Shown: positions 11,500-20,149, counted from the stretch's first letter. The stretch is 64,000 nt of DNA from CAZVYN01 sp964631125 (GCA_964631125.1 CAZVYN010000005.1:39549-103548), one strand, 5' to 3'. A program made the numbers and translations. The notes: generated by a model from the letters alone, not told the origin.

Positions 11500-12654
11500 C
11501 TAGCGGTGGGCGGGCGCCTCTCCCGCGGCGGAGACTATTTCCTCGCCGGGCAGGCGCAGCGGCATCACCAGGCACAGCAGGTCTGGTTGTCCGTCGGCGA
11601 CAACCGGCGTGATGAGTCCGGCGCTCGTCGGCTCCTGGAATGCGAGTTCGAGTTCCTCTGCATCGGTCGTGCGCAGGAGTTCGAGGAGGAAGTTGGCGTT
11701 GTATCCGATGTGGAACGGCGGTCCGTCGTACCTGAGCGGGACGACATCCTCCGCCTCGCCGACGCTCTGTGTCGCCACGCTGACGCGGAGACTCCCTTCA
11801 CTCAGGGAGAGTTTCACTTGGCGCGTCATGCTCTCGCTGAAAACCACGACACGTCGGAGCACGCCGAGGAAGTCATCGCGGCGCACGAACGCACGCTTGT
11901 CGGGCTGACACCTGGCGATCACATCGGGATAGTTCGGGAAGCGCCCGTCGAGCAGTCGTGTATAGAGACGCGATGTGCCGAGGTTGAACAAGCAGTAGCG
12001 GCGGTTCGTGCTCAAGGAGACCGACTCCTGCGCTTCTCCGAGCAGCCGTTGTACGATCGCCAAAGCCTTCGGCGGAATGATGATATCGCCCCACGTGCTG
12101 TAGTCGCCGCGCGCCTCGGCGCGCGCCAGTCGGTGTCCGTCGGTCGCGACGAAACGCAGGGCGCCTTCCACCACATGGACATAGACGCCGGTCATCTCTG
12201 GCCGCGTGTTGTCGGTCGATACCGCGTAAGCCGTCTGCCGGATCAGACGCTCCAGCACCTCCACCGGCGCGGCAAAGATCTTCTCTTCGCTCAGAGAGGG
12301 GACTTCCGGGAATTCGTCCGGATCGGGTCCGACCAGGCGGTACCTCCCCTGACCACACGTCAGCGTCAGCCCGCCGCCCGTTCCCTTCACTTGGACGGCA
12401 TCGCTGGGAAGTTCTTTCACGACCTCCAAGAAGCGCCTCGCGGGAATCGCCGCCACCCCCGGCTCGTCAACGACACCGCGCGCACTGGCGAGGAGAAACG
12501 TGTCGAGATCGGTTGCCTGGAAGGTGATGGTTCCGTCTTTGGCGGCTTCCACGAGGACGGATCCGAGGCTGGGATTCGCGGCTCGGGTCGGAACGACACT
12601 AGCGACGAGCTGAAGACACCGATGCAGTTCCGACTGCACGAGAGAAAAGCGCAT
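11500..12654 (-). CDS. dnaN: DNA polymerase III beta subunit (sliding clamp)
   Basis: The 384-residue product matches the three-domain beta clamp that tethers the replicase. Recognisable parts are MRFSLVQSELHRCLQLVASVVPTRA at the start, FVATDGHRLARAEARG in the middle and the C-terminal VADGQPDLLCLVMPLRL, close to the usual MPMRL ending. A short tail EEIVSAAGEAPAHR extends past the normal C-terminus. It lies 458 bases downstream of dnaA on the same strand, an unusually wide spacing, and is followed immediately by dciA. Confidence 0.95.
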   Translation of the reverse strand: MRFSLVQSELHRCLQLVASVVPTRAANPSLGSVLVEAAKDGTITFQATDLDTFLLASARGVVDEPGVAAIPARRFLEVVKELPSDAVQVKGTGGGLTLTCGQGRYRLVGPDPDEFPEVPSLSEEKIFAAPVEVLERLIRQTAYAVSTDNTRPEMTGVYVHVVEGALRFVATDGHRLARAEARGDYSTWGDIIIPPKALAIVQRLLGEAQESVSLSTNRRYCLFNLGTSRLYTRLLDGRFPNYPDVIARCQPDKRAFVRRDDFLGVLRRVVVFSESMTRQVKLSLSEGSLRVSVATQSVGEAEDVVPLRYDGPPFHIGYNANFLLELLRTTDAEELELAFQEPTSAGLITPVVADGQPDLLCLVMPLRLPGEEIVSAAGEAPAHR

Positions 12655-13112
12655 GTTCCCTCCTCGAACTTGAGTCCCGACACTTCCCGCGGGCGATGGC
12701 GCGGATCCTTGCTCCCTGCCCGCCGGTCAGGTCGCCAGCCGACTTTCCGGTAGATCGTGCGCTACGGCGCGAAGCCCGGACAGGATAGGGAATGCCCCTC
12801 GACCCGTAAACCAGGCTTTTCCTGCCCCACAACCTCTTCCCGGATCGGCGCTTAGCAGTGGTCCAGCCGGCCCCCGGCGCCCCCTCCGGAACTACTGTTT
12901 GATTCTCTAGATCTATCGTAGTCGTAGTAGTCGTGTGGACAGCGTGTCGGGGGTTCCCAATTCGGCCCAGGTTCGTCTCGGTGGCCCGTTTAACGTCTCT
13001 AGGCAATGTTGAGAGTTCGTGGATTCCGGCGACCGTTCTCCACCCCGACCCGTCGTTGCGGCTCATCCACACTGAAAGGGCCGTAATCTGTTGGTAGACA
13101 TCGAGATCCAAG
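12655..13112. other. dnaA-dnaN intergenic region
   Basis: No convincing gene is seen in these 458 bases; the minus-strand reading frame covering it has no recognisable domain. One near-match to a DnaA box, TCATCCACA at 13063-13071, and a weaker one at 12934-12942 on the other strand are present. It probably carries the dnaN promoter on the minus strand, but no clear -35/-10 pair was identified. Confidence 0.4.
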
Positions 13113-14564
13113 CTACACAATCTCTCTGTTGCCGTTCGCGCGCCTTTGGTGCGTCGGGTCCAATAGATCTAGCTTCATCCCCTCGACCCGCTGCTTGAAT
13201 TCGGCGTCGGCCTCGATCCGGGTAGCGACCTTTCCACAGCCGTGCAGGACTGTGCTGTGGTCGCGGTTTCCGAATCGACGCCCGATGTCGACGAGCGTCA
13301 GCGTAGTCAATTGCTTCGCCAGATACATTCCAACCTGACGCGCCAGCGCGACCGAGCTGGTCCGCCGTCGACCGCGCAGCGATTCCACGGGAAGGTCGAA
13401 ATGCGAGGCGACCACCTTCTGGATGAAGAGGACGTCCGGCTGGCTCGGCGCCTGATGGCGGATGTAGTCCGCGAGGACTTCGCGGGCGAGATCGATGTGG
13501 ATGGGGCTACCCGTGAGCGAAGCCAGCGCGCTCAATCGGACCAGCGACCCCTCCAGTTCGCGAATGTTCGAACGGACGTTCTCCGCTACGAAGAAAATGA
13601 CTTCGTCGCTGAGTTCGACGCCCTCTCGTTCCGCCTTGTGTCGGAGAATCGCCGCACGCGTCTCCAGGTCGGGGGGCTGCACGTCGGTGACCAGGCCCCA
13701 GTTGAACCTGGAGACCAACCGTTCTTCCAGGTCCTGGAGATCCTTCGGGGGGCGATCGCACGTGACCACCACCTGCTTGTTCGCGTCGTACAAGCTGTTG
13801 AAGGTGTGGAAGAACTCCTCTTGGGTCGACTCCTTCCCTGACATGAACTGGATGTCATCGACCAAGAGGACATCCACGCGCCGATAGAGCTCGCGGAATT
13901 CGATGGTCTTGCCTCGCTGGATCGACTCGATCATCTCGTTCATGAAGCGCTCGGCCGAGACGTACACCAGACGGGCCGTGGGGGTGCGCTGCAGCACCTC
14001 AAAGCCAACGGCCTGCATCAGATGCGTCTTGCCGAGGCCGACCCCCCCATGGATGAAGAGTGGGTTGTAGACCCGTCCCGGGTCACCCGCGACGGCCCGA
14101 GACGCCGCGAACGTGAACGCGCTCCCGCCACCGACGACAAAGTCCGCGAACGTAAAGCGGGGGTTTAGGTTGTGCGATTTGAGTGGAACTCCGTTGCGCG
14201 CGGATCGAGGCGTGGCCGAGGGGGCCGCCGGACGAGGCGCGGGGATCGGAAAACGGTCTTGATAGTCCGGTGCGACGTGGAACCGGATCTCCGGCCCAAC
14301 CCCGAACTCCGCCTCTACCGCAGCGCGCAGGAGCGGCAGATTGTGTTCCTCGAACCAATCCACGAAGAACGGATTCGGAACCTCCAGCAGGACAACGCGA
14401 TCACCAAGTTCTAGCGGTCGGATAGGGCGGTACCATGTCTCGAACTTCTGGTCCGTGACCCTCGAACGAATCTGTTCGAGGACCCGACTCCAGCGGAGAT
14501 CGGAATGTGGGATCGACAAGTCAAAGGCCCCCAGGGAGAACGAATTGCCCACAGAGTTGTCCAC
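13113..14564 (-). CDS. dnaA: chromosomal replication initiator DnaA
   Basis: The protein contains domain I (VLEQIRSRVTDQKFETWYRP), a proline/alanine linker, the AAA+ domain with Walker A GGVGLGKTHL and Walker B VDVLLVDDIQFM, and domain IV with the DnaA signature FGNRDHSTVLHG. It opens oriC and loads the helicase. The open frame reaches 15032, but the extra 156 residues have no DnaA similarity and would run through the oriC candidate. I therefore place the start at the GTG at 14564 (483 aa; a second GTG at 14552 is also possible). This start overlaps a DnaA box, which suggests autoregulation. Confidence 0.93.
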   Translation of the reverse strand: MDNSVGNSFSLGAFDLSIPHSDLRWSRVLEQIRSRVTDQKFETWYRPIRPLELGDRVVLLEVPNPFFVDWFEEHNLPLLRAAVEAEFGVGPEIRFHVAPDYQDRFPIPAPRPAAPSATPRSARNGVPLKSHNLNPRFTFADFVVGGGSAFTFAASRAVAGDPGRVYNPLFIHGGVGLGKTHLMQAVGFEVLQRTPTARLVYVSAERFMNEMIESIQRGKTIEFRELYRRVDVLLVDDIQFMSGKESTQEEFFHTFNSLYDANKQVVVTCDRPPKDLQDLEERLVSRFNWGLVTDVQPPDLETRAAILRHKAEREGVELSDEVIFFVAENVRSNIRELEGSLVRLSALASLTGSPIHIDLAREVLADYIRHQAPSQPDVLFIQKVVASHFDLPVESLRGRRRTSSVALARQVGMYLAKQLTTLTLVDIGRRFGNRDHSTVLHGCGKVATRIEADAEFKQRVEGMKLDLLDPTHQRRANGNREIV

Positions 14565-14815
14565 ACAGGGATGTGGGCGACGTTGAGAAGTCCGGCCGAG
14601 AGCGGGCCGGCGTGGGGTAAGGCGTAGCCACAGAGGGCAGCGGTTGTGAACAACCGGCGGCACCTCTAAATCTTTATAAAACTGAATGTTACGGTGTTGC
14701 CGACGAGTTCCACACTCACCCTGTGCATAACTGGGTCGCCGGGACGCTGAGACTTCGGAGGTTAGCCATGCTCGTGCGACGGTGGAAGTACGCGCGAACA
14801 CTCCAGTTATAAACA
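14557..14815. other. oriC: candidate chromosomal replication origin (oriC)
   Basis: Between dnaA and rpmH there is a cluster of DnaA-box-like 9-mers: TTGTCCACA at 14557-14565 (+), TTGTTCACA at 14645-14653 (-), the consensus TTATGCACA at 14722-14730 (-) and TTATAAACA at 14807-14815 (+, one mismatch). An AT-rich patch around 14666-14690 could be the unwinding element. Gene orientation switches here, with replication genes leftward and the rpmH-parAB block rightward, as expected at an origin. The true boundaries are unknown. Confidence 0.7.
14722..14730 (-). promoter_or_regulatory. consensus DnaA box
   Basis: Read on the minus strand this is TTATGCACA, an exact match to the TTATNCACA consensus. 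It is the best box in the origin candidate and lies about 160 bases upstream of the chosen dnaA start. Confidence 0.75.
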
Positions 14816-15080
14816 TGAGTGGTGTTCGAAAGCGGCGGTACTCTATCACGCACTCGATGGACCGGCAAACCCATTTTGGGAGGGGGATGGATTCCACCAA
14901 TTCTAAGTCACGCCGGGGGTTACCCGGTCTTGGAACTCCGCCGCCGTGCCTCCGGGTCGGTCCGTCGCGACCACGAGCGGGTCCGCGGGGGCGCCGGACG
15001 CGAACCATCGTGCGGTGACGGGCGGTTTTCACGCCCGACCCGGTGGTAGATCAGCTGCGCGGCCAGGGCGCTAAACGCCA

Positions 15081-15109
15081 TTGACGCCAGGGACTTTGTG
15101 GGATAGCGT
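15081..15109 (+). promoter_or_regulatory. possible sigma70-type promoter for rpmH
   Basis: TTGACG (15081-15086) and TAGCGT (15104-15109) are separated by 17 bases. The -35 is good and the -10 matches only half the consensus. It would give a leader of roughly 145 bases before rpmH. The rest of 14816-15262 shows no gene. Confidence 0.35.
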
Positions 15110-15262
15110 CCGCCCGCGCCTGCCCCCTTCTCGATGGGGCGCAGTCCGATGGCGCCCCGTTCGATGGGTTACAGTGCACGGCCGACCGGCGGAACATCGA
15201 CCCGAGTCGGAGATCAGATAGCAGTCGGCTTGCCGGCTTCCGCTCGGGAAGGATACAGGGGA

Positions 15263-15403
15263 ATGAAGCGAACATATCAACCGCACAACCGGAAGCGCCG
15301 CAAGGCCCATGGGTTTCGTGCACGCATGAAGTCCGCAGGGGGACGCAAGGTACTCAGCCGTCGCCGCGCCAAGGGTCGTCGGCGACTCACCGTCTCCATC
15401 TGA
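15263..15403 (+). CDS. rpmH: 50S ribosomal protein bL34
   Basis: The 46-residue basic protein begins MKRTYQPHNRKRRKAHGFRA and contains RMKSAGGRKVLSRRRAKGR, an essentially canonical bL34 sequence. I chose the ATG at 15263 because it begins the conserved MKRTYQP; a longer in-frame extension upstream lacks similarity. An AGGGGA stretch lies directly before the start. It heads the conserved rpmH-rnpA-yidD-yidC-jag block on the right of the origin. Its stop TGA overlaps the proposed CTG start of rnpA. Confidence 0.97.
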   Translation: MKRTYQPHNRKRRKAHGFRARMKSAGGRKVLSRRRAKGRRRLTVSI

Positions 15404-15813
15404 GACTGGAACGGCTCCGAACGCGCGATCACTACCGTCGGGTGTACTCCGACGGAGTCGCGAAGCGATCCGAGCACGTCGTGCTCATCTCCGCTGCGAA
15501 CGGAGTGGGCTGCCGGCGCGTCGGCGTCGTGGCGAGCCGCAAGGTCGGCAACGCAGTCCGGCGGAATCGGGCCAAGCGGCTGCTTCGTGTCGCGGCCCGC
15601 GCGGTGCTGGGACCAAAGACGAACCCCGAGAACCCGTGCCGGGATCGCACGGGGTGCGATGTTGCGTTGATCGCACGCGTTGGTCTTCCAGACCAATCGT
15701 CCGTTCAGATCACCGCAGAGGTGCTTCGGCTCGCCGTCACGGCGGGCATTGTGTGCACGCTCGACATACAGTCGGCGACCGCGAGGCCAGAGTGTTCACC
15801 GACCAGGGATTGA
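15400..15813 (+). CDS. rnpA: ribonuclease P protein component, probable CTG start
   Basis: The RnpA signature RKVGNAVRRNRAKRLLR is present, as is a conserved N-terminal segment LERLRTRDHYRRVYSDG. The protein assists the RNase P RNA in 5' maturation of tRNAs. A GTG at 15442 would start after that N-terminal helix and remove it. No ATG, GTG or TTG exists in frame between the rpmH start and 15442. A CTG at 15400-15402 overlaps the rpmH stop as CTGA, the same geometry as the common ATGA overlap, so I place the start there (137 aa). If GTG 15442 is used instead, the protein is 123 aa and lacks part of the substrate-binding N-terminus. Confidence 0.82.
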   Translation: MRLERLRTRDHYRRVYSDGVAKRSEHVVLISAANGVGCRRVGVVASRKVGNAVRRNRAKRLLRVAARAVLGPKTNPENPCRDRTGCDVALIARVGLPDQSSVQITAEVLRLAVTAGIVCTLDIQSATARPECSPTRD

Positions 15814-15854
15814 GTTCGGCGTCGACAGACGCCCGTCATTCGATCGCGCATCGA

Positions 15855-16223
15855 ATGGGCAGAGGATTGTCGACCACCGTCGCCTTCGGAGCGGTCTGGA
15901 CGATCCGGCTCTACCAGATCTGTGTATCCCCCTGGTTACCGTCGGCGTGCCGGTTTCAACCAACATGTTCAAGTTACGCGATCGAGGCCGTGCATGAGCA
16001 CGGCCCATGGCGCGCGCTCCCACTGGTTGCATCTCGAGTCTGGAGATGTCGCCCCGGAGTGAAGGCAGGAGTCCTGGATCCTGTGCCGTGCCGGAGTCAT
16101 CGCACCGAGGAAAATCTCCATGGATCGGAGAACACTGCTCGCCTTCCTCTTGGCGACCGTCGTTCTCGTCGTGTACCAGCTGATCGCGCCCCCTCCGGGC
16201 GACCGGAACCCGCCGCGATCTGA
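15855..16223 (+). CDS. yidD: membrane protein insertion efficiency factor YidD
   Basis: The core TIRLYQICVSPWLPSACRFQ, then PTCSSYAIEAVHEHG and RVWRCRPG, is the classic YidD pattern with its conserved cysteines; it ends near DPVP. YidD aids membrane-protein insertion together with YidC. The ATG at 15855 lies 7 residues before the similarity begins. The frame stays open past the usual end, giving a 122-residue product against about 70-90 in the family and overlapping yidC by 104 bases. The extra arginine-rich tail is probably translated but non-conserved. The gene starts 41 bases after rnpA. Confidence 0.88.
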   Translation: MGRGLSTTVAFGAVWTIRLYQICVSPWLPSACRFQPTCSSYAIEAVHEHGPWRALPLVASRVWRCRPGVKAGVLDPVPCRSHRTEENLHGSENTARLPLGDRRSRRVPADRAPSGRPEPAAI

Positions 16224-17814
16224 GCCGGCCGACGCCGCAGTAACCAGAGAGAGCACGCAGAGCGCTCCCTTCGCCGACACCGCAGCGCGGAACGGGACCG
16301 CTCTGCCCGCGCCCGAAGCTGCTCCGGTCACGGCCGGCGGATGGCCGACGCCCCCCCGCTCGCTCCAGCGGACCGACGTCGTGAAGACCGAAGTCGTGCT
16401 CCAATCGGTCGAGGCGGTCACGATTGCGAACGCGGATATGGCGATCCAGATTTCCCCGTTGGGGGCGACTCCGACGCAATGGTCCCTCAGCCGGTGGACG
16501 GACGCGAGGGAACAGGAAGTCCGTCTCGTTTCTCGCCAGAACGCTCGCCTGTTCGAGATGGCGATCGTCGACGATGGAAGTCGGATCGAGTTCCCCGACA
16601 TCCAGTTCGAACAGCAGCCGTCGGTGGACGGGCAGGCGAGATTCGCGGCCACCGGCCCGGACGGCCAGCGGATCGCGCTCGATTACCGGCTGGATGATAC
16701 GTATCAAGTGGCGCTCGAGGTCACGCTGACTGGATTCGAGAACCCGGACGGGGAGCGTTCTCTCGAGATCGTCTTTCCGAGGGGCATTCCGAGCCAGGAG
16801 AAGATCTCGAAGCAGGACGAACAATCGGCCGCCGCGATGGCGATGGTCGGCAATCGTCTGGTCAAGCACCTCCATCACGGCAAGAAAGCCGGGTGGGCGG
16901 AAGAGGAAGAGGGCGTCGTCCGCTGGATCGGAATGCGCTCGAAGTACTTCCTCGTATCGATCGTTCCCGCGCAGAGCCCGGACGCGCAAGTGTCCTTCCG
17001 GCGTGAGCGGGGAGAGCCGGACCTGAGTGCGACTCTGCTGCTGCCCCTCGGGCTTTCGGGAGAGTCGCGGTTCTCGTTCGGATTGTACGGCGGACCGATG
17101 GAGTACCGCCGTCTGGAGGGACTCGGAGTCAACCTGGAGAAGGCGGTAGACCTCGGTTGGTCGATCTTCCTCCCCCTGACACGACTCCTGCTCCGGTTCT
17201 TCCAGTGGATGCACGGCGCCGTCCCCAACTACGGCGTCGTCATCGTGATCCTATCCGTGATGGTCAAGCTGATCTTCTATCCGTTGACGAAGGCGAGCTT
17301 GAACAGCATGAAGCAGATGCAGGCGCTGAAGCCGGAAATGGATCGGCTGGCGGAGAAGTACAAGGACGAGCCGGAAAAGCGGAACAAGTCGACGCTGGAA
17401 CTCTACCAGAAGCACAAGGTCAATCCGGTCAGCGGATGTCTTCCGATCTTGATCCAGATTCCTGTGTTCGGGGCGCTCTACAACGTGTTCAACACGGCGA
17501 TCGAACTGCGAAAGGCGCCCTTCGGGCTGTGGATCCAGGATCTGTCCGCCCCAGACAAGGTCGGGGCGATTCTCGGATTCCCTCTCCACGTTCTACCGCT
17601 CTTGCTCGCCGCGACCGCGATCATCCAACAGAAGCTGACTCCGACCGATCCGCGTCAGGCCGCGCTCATGTATCTGCTGCCCGTCATCACGACGGTGTTC
17701 TTCTATACGCTCCCCTCAGGACTCGTCCTCTATTGGACAGTCACCAACGTCCTACAGATCGGGCAGCAAATTCTCGTCAACCGAAGCTCGGCGCCGCTCG
17801 CCAAGGCCGCGTGA
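16120..17814 (+). CDS. yidC: membrane protein insertase YidC
   Basis: The 564-residue insertase has an N-terminal membrane helix (residues 5-22), a large periplasmic beta domain (about 90-350) and the conserved five-helix core: YGVVIVILSVMVKLIFYPLT, MKQMQALKPEMDRLAEKYKD, GCLPILIQIPVFGALYNVF and SGLVLYWTVTNVLQIGQQI. It inserts proteins into the inner membrane alone or with SecYEG. The presence of the P1 domain marks it as a Gram-negative type. It follows yidD with overlap and precedes jag by 32 bases. Confidence 0.96.
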   Translation: MDRRTLLAFLLATVVLVVYQLIAPPPGDRNPPRSEPADAAVTRESTQSAPFADTAARNGTALPAPEAAPVTAGGWPTPPRSLQRTDVVKTEVVLQSVEAVTIANADMAIQISPLGATPTQWSLSRWTDAREQEVRLVSRQNARLFEMAIVDDGSRIEFPDIQFEQQPSVDGQARFAATGPDGQRIALDYRLDDTYQVALEVTLTGFENPDGERSLEIVFPRGIPSQEKISKQDEQSAAAMAMVGNRLVKHLHHGKKAGWAEEEEGVVRWIGMRSKYFLVSIVPAQSPDAQVSFRRERGEPDLSATLLLPLGLSGESRFSFGLYGGPMEYRRLEGLGVNLEKAVDLGWSIFLPLTRLLLRFFQWMHGAVPNYGVVIVILSVMVKLIFYPLTKASLNSMKQMQALKPEMDRLAEKYKDEPEKRNKSTLELYQKHKVNPVSGCLPILIQIPVFGALYNVFNTAIELRKAPFGLWIQDLSAPDKVGAILGFPLHVLPLLLAATAIIQQKLTPTDPRQAALMYLLPVITTVFFYTLPSGLVLYWTVTNVLQIGQQILVNRSSAPLAKAA

Positions 17815-17846
17815 CGCGAAGGCCGCGAAGCAATCAGGAGAACGTG

Positions 17847-19187
17847 ATGAACCCCAGGAACGACCGGAATCTGAGAGCGGTCCGCAGCATCGAGCGGACC
17901 GGGAAGACAGTCGAAGACGCGGTGCGCGAGGCCATGCAGATGTTGCGTGTTTCGCGGGAAGAGATCGATATCGAGGTGCTCGAGGAAGGCCGAGGCGGGT
18001 TTCTCGGACTGGGCGCCAAGGAAGCGAGGATTCGGGCGCGCGTGCGCCAAGCCGGCGGACGCCCGGAGCGCAGCGAACGACCGGGCCGGCCACCGGTTCG
18101 CGAGGAGTCGAGTCGCCGCCCGGATCGTGGACCCGAGGCTCGCGCCGCCGCCGCGGGACCCGCGCGTTCGGACAGCCCGCGCCAGGAAGCTCCAACCGCT
18201 CGGCCGTCGAGCCCGCGCGAGGACCGCGCGCCGCGGGATGATCGCGCGCCGCGCGACGATCGCGGCCCCCGTCGACGCGGCGGACGCGATCAAGCCGAGA
18301 GACCGGCGCCCGCGCCCCGCGCGGTGGCGCCCGCTCCGAGGGCCGACGGACCTCGACGCGAGCCTCGGGCGGCCGCGTCGAACGGCGACCTCTCCGATCT
18401 GCTCCGCGACTTCGCCGGCGGGCTACTCGAACGGATCGGAATTCCTTCACAAGTCACTGTAGAACAACAAGATGGCGTTTATGCCGTGGCCGTCGCTCCG
18501 AGCGGCGACGAGAGCCTGCTGATCGGTCGGGGGGGCGAGACACTCGACGCGATCCAGCACATCCTCTTGAAGACGGCGGCCCGCCGCCAGGAGGGAGTGC
18601 AAGTGCGACTCGACGTTGGCGGGTACCGTGACCGACGCGACGACGAGTTGGGAGAGAAGGCCAAGGAACTAGCGCAGGAAGTGCTCCGCACCGGCGACGG
18701 GATCACGACGGCCATGCTGCGCGCCTCGGAACGTCGCATCGTCCACCGGGCGGTCTCCGAGGTTCCTGGCGTCGCAACCAGGGCGCTCGGCGACGGCGCG
18801 TTGAAGAAGATCCTCATCGAGCCAGAGGGCGGGAGCACCGAGATCTCCCGCGAGGTGGACCTGCTCGGTGACGGAGGCGCCCGCGAGGAAGAAGGTTCGC
18901 GACCGCCCCGGAGCCGGCCGTTCGACGAAGAGCTGGGCGGAAGGGGTTCGAGCCGCGGCGGTCGGGGCCCGGCGGGCGGACGCGGTCCGCGTGCGCGCCG
19001 ATCCGAAGGTGACGACTTTGCACCGGCGCCGAGCGGCGATGTTTCGGAGACACCGATTCGAGCGCCGAGGACCGCACCGGCGCCTCCACCGGCGCCCAGG
19101 GAGCCGCGACCGGTTCCGCCGGAAACCCCGGCAGCGGGCGACGAGTGGGGCCGCAAGGCGAAGCCGGCCAAGGGTCGACGCCGCTAG
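17847..19187 (+). CDS. jag: Jag/KhpB RNA-binding protein with long disordered insert
   Basis: The 446-residue protein has an N-terminal Jag domain (GKTVEDAVREAMQMLRVSRE, then EEGRGGFLGLGAKEARIRAR), a roughly 100-residue Arg/Pro/Asp-rich insert with repeated APRDDR units, a KH domain (DESLLIGRGGETLDAIQHIL) and an R3H domain (ASERRIVHRAVSEVPGVATR). About 100 more low-complexity residues follow, ending KGRRR. Jag/KhpB binds RNA and is regularly coupled to yidC. The ATG at 17847 follows CAGGAGA; the longer open frame upstream is a shadow of yidC. The insert and tail are unusually long for the family. Confidence 0.92.
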   Translation: MNPRNDRNLRAVRSIERTGKTVEDAVREAMQMLRVSREEIDIEVLEEGRGGFLGLGAKEARIRARVRQAGGRPERSERPGRPPVREESSRRPDRGPEARAAAAGPARSDSPRQEAPTARPSSPREDRAPRDDRAPRDDRGPRRRGGRDQAERPAPAPRAVAPAPRADGPRREPRAAASNGDLSDLLRDFAGGLLERIGIPSQVTVEQQDGVYAVAVAPSGDESLLIGRGGETLDAIQHILLKTAARRQEGVQVRLDVGGYRDRRDDELGEKAKELAQEVLRTGDGITTAMLRASERRIVHRAVSEVPGVATRALGDGALKKILIEPEGGSTEISREVDLLGDGGAREEEGSRPPRSRPFDEELGGRGSSRGGRGPAGGRGPRARRSEGDDFAPAPSGDVSETPIRAPRTAPAPPPAPREPRPVPPETPAAGDEWGRKAKPAKGRRR

Positions 19188-19958
19188 GTGCCGAGAGCGC
19201 CTCGCTCGCGCGCGAGCGGAAACCGGTTCGACGCGCAACCGGCCCCACCGCGCCGACCCCGACCGCACGGGAGAACTCCGGCCGAGTTCGAGCAATTGAA
19301 CTCGGACCGAGAGGTGCTCCTCCGCCAGTTGGAAGAGGCGGGCGTGGCCGTCGACTCGACCGCCGCGGAAAACCTCGGTCGGTTTGCCCGTGCGGTACTC
19401 GAATGGAACGATCGGCTGAATCTCGTTTCCCGGCGGGACGCCGCGAATGTGTTCCGAAAACACATCGCGGCGTCCGCGGGAGTACTGACGGTCGCCGAGC
19501 CGCAAATCGGAGAGCGCTGGGTAGATGTCGGTACCGGGGCTGGATTCCCCGGAGTGGTCATCAAGATCCTCCGGCCGCAGCTCGTCATTACCCTGGTCGA
19601 GTCGTCACACAAGCGCTGCGTCTTCTTGGAAGCCATCGTGCGCGAGCTCGGCTTGACTTCGGTCGACGTTCGCGCGATGCGCGCGGAAACCCTCCTTGGG
19701 CGCGATGGCGCGGAACACAATTTCGACCTGCTCACGAGCCGCGCGGTCAGCTCCCTGGAGGAGTCGGTCCGAGAGTTCGCGGGGTTGCTCCGCCCGGGCG
19801 GCCGATTCTTGACGTTCAAAGGACCCAGTTGGGAGGCCGAACTCGCGGCCGCACAAACGGCGCTGACTGCCGCAGGCCTCAGGTTCGTCGAAACGCGTGA
19901 GATGCCTTGGGTGACGGGGCGGATCGTGGTCCTCGAGAAGAACGCCAGCACCACATAG
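19188..19958 (+). CDS. rsmG: 16S rRNA (guanine527-N7)-methyltransferase
   Basis: The 256-residue protein has the RsmG core: NLVSRRDAANVFRKHIAAS, the SAM-binding loop VDVGTGAGFPGVVIKI and the SRAVSSLEE segment. It methylates G527 of 16S rRNA. The GTG at 19188 follows the jag TAG directly, with no spacer; the first 35 residues are low complexity, so a later start near the conserved core is possible. It sits in the classic position between jag and parA near the origin. Confidence 0.92.
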   Translation: MPRAPRSRASGNRFDAQPAPPRRPRPHGRTPAEFEQLNSDREVLLRQLEEAGVAVDSTAAENLGRFARAVLEWNDRLNLVSRRDAANVFRKHIAASAGVLTVAEPQIGERWVDVGTGAGFPGVVIKILRPQLVITLVESSHKRCVFLEAIVRELGLTSVDVRAMRAETLLGRDGAEHNFDLLTSRAVSSLEESVREFAGLLRPGGRFLTFKGPSWEAELAAAQTALTAAGLRFVETREMPWVTGRIVVLEKNASTT

Positions 19959-20033
19959 CCGCCCAATTTCCTCTATACTGGACGGACGGCGCGGTGGATC
20001 GCGCTGCCCCGAGGTTTCTTGCCGACCAGCCGG

Positions 20034-20049
20034 TGTTCCACGTGAAACT
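20034..20049 (+). promoter_or_regulatory. parS: parS centromere-like site 1
   Basis: TGTTCCACGTGAAACT matches the 16-base parS palindrome TGTTNCACGTGAAACA in all but the last base. It lies 101 bases upstream of parA, in the gap after rsmG. ParB binds such sites near origins to nucleate the partition complex. Confidence 0.85.
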
Positions 20050-20149
20050 TCGCGTTGACCCCTACCTGATGGGTTGTTAGCTTCCCGCCGCGTCTTCCCC
20101 GATCCCTCCTCGCCAACCCGAGCAATTCCACGTCACCGCCGGCCCGCAA

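Noticed and set aside
12599..13120. 173-aa minus-strand frame between dnaA and dnaN
   Set aside because: It overlaps both neighbours, is compositionally odd and contains no recognisable domain.
14644..14655. TTGTGAACAA resembling a Rex operator half
   Set aside because: It lacks the spaced second half TTCACAA; a DnaA box on the other strand explains it better.
14565..15032. N-terminal extension of DnaA by 156 residues
   Set aside because: The extension has no DnaA similarity and crosses the DnaA-box region; GTG at 14564 fits the conserved start.
15796..17214. 472-aa minus-strand open frame
   Set aside because: It is antisense to yidD and yidC and has no domain.
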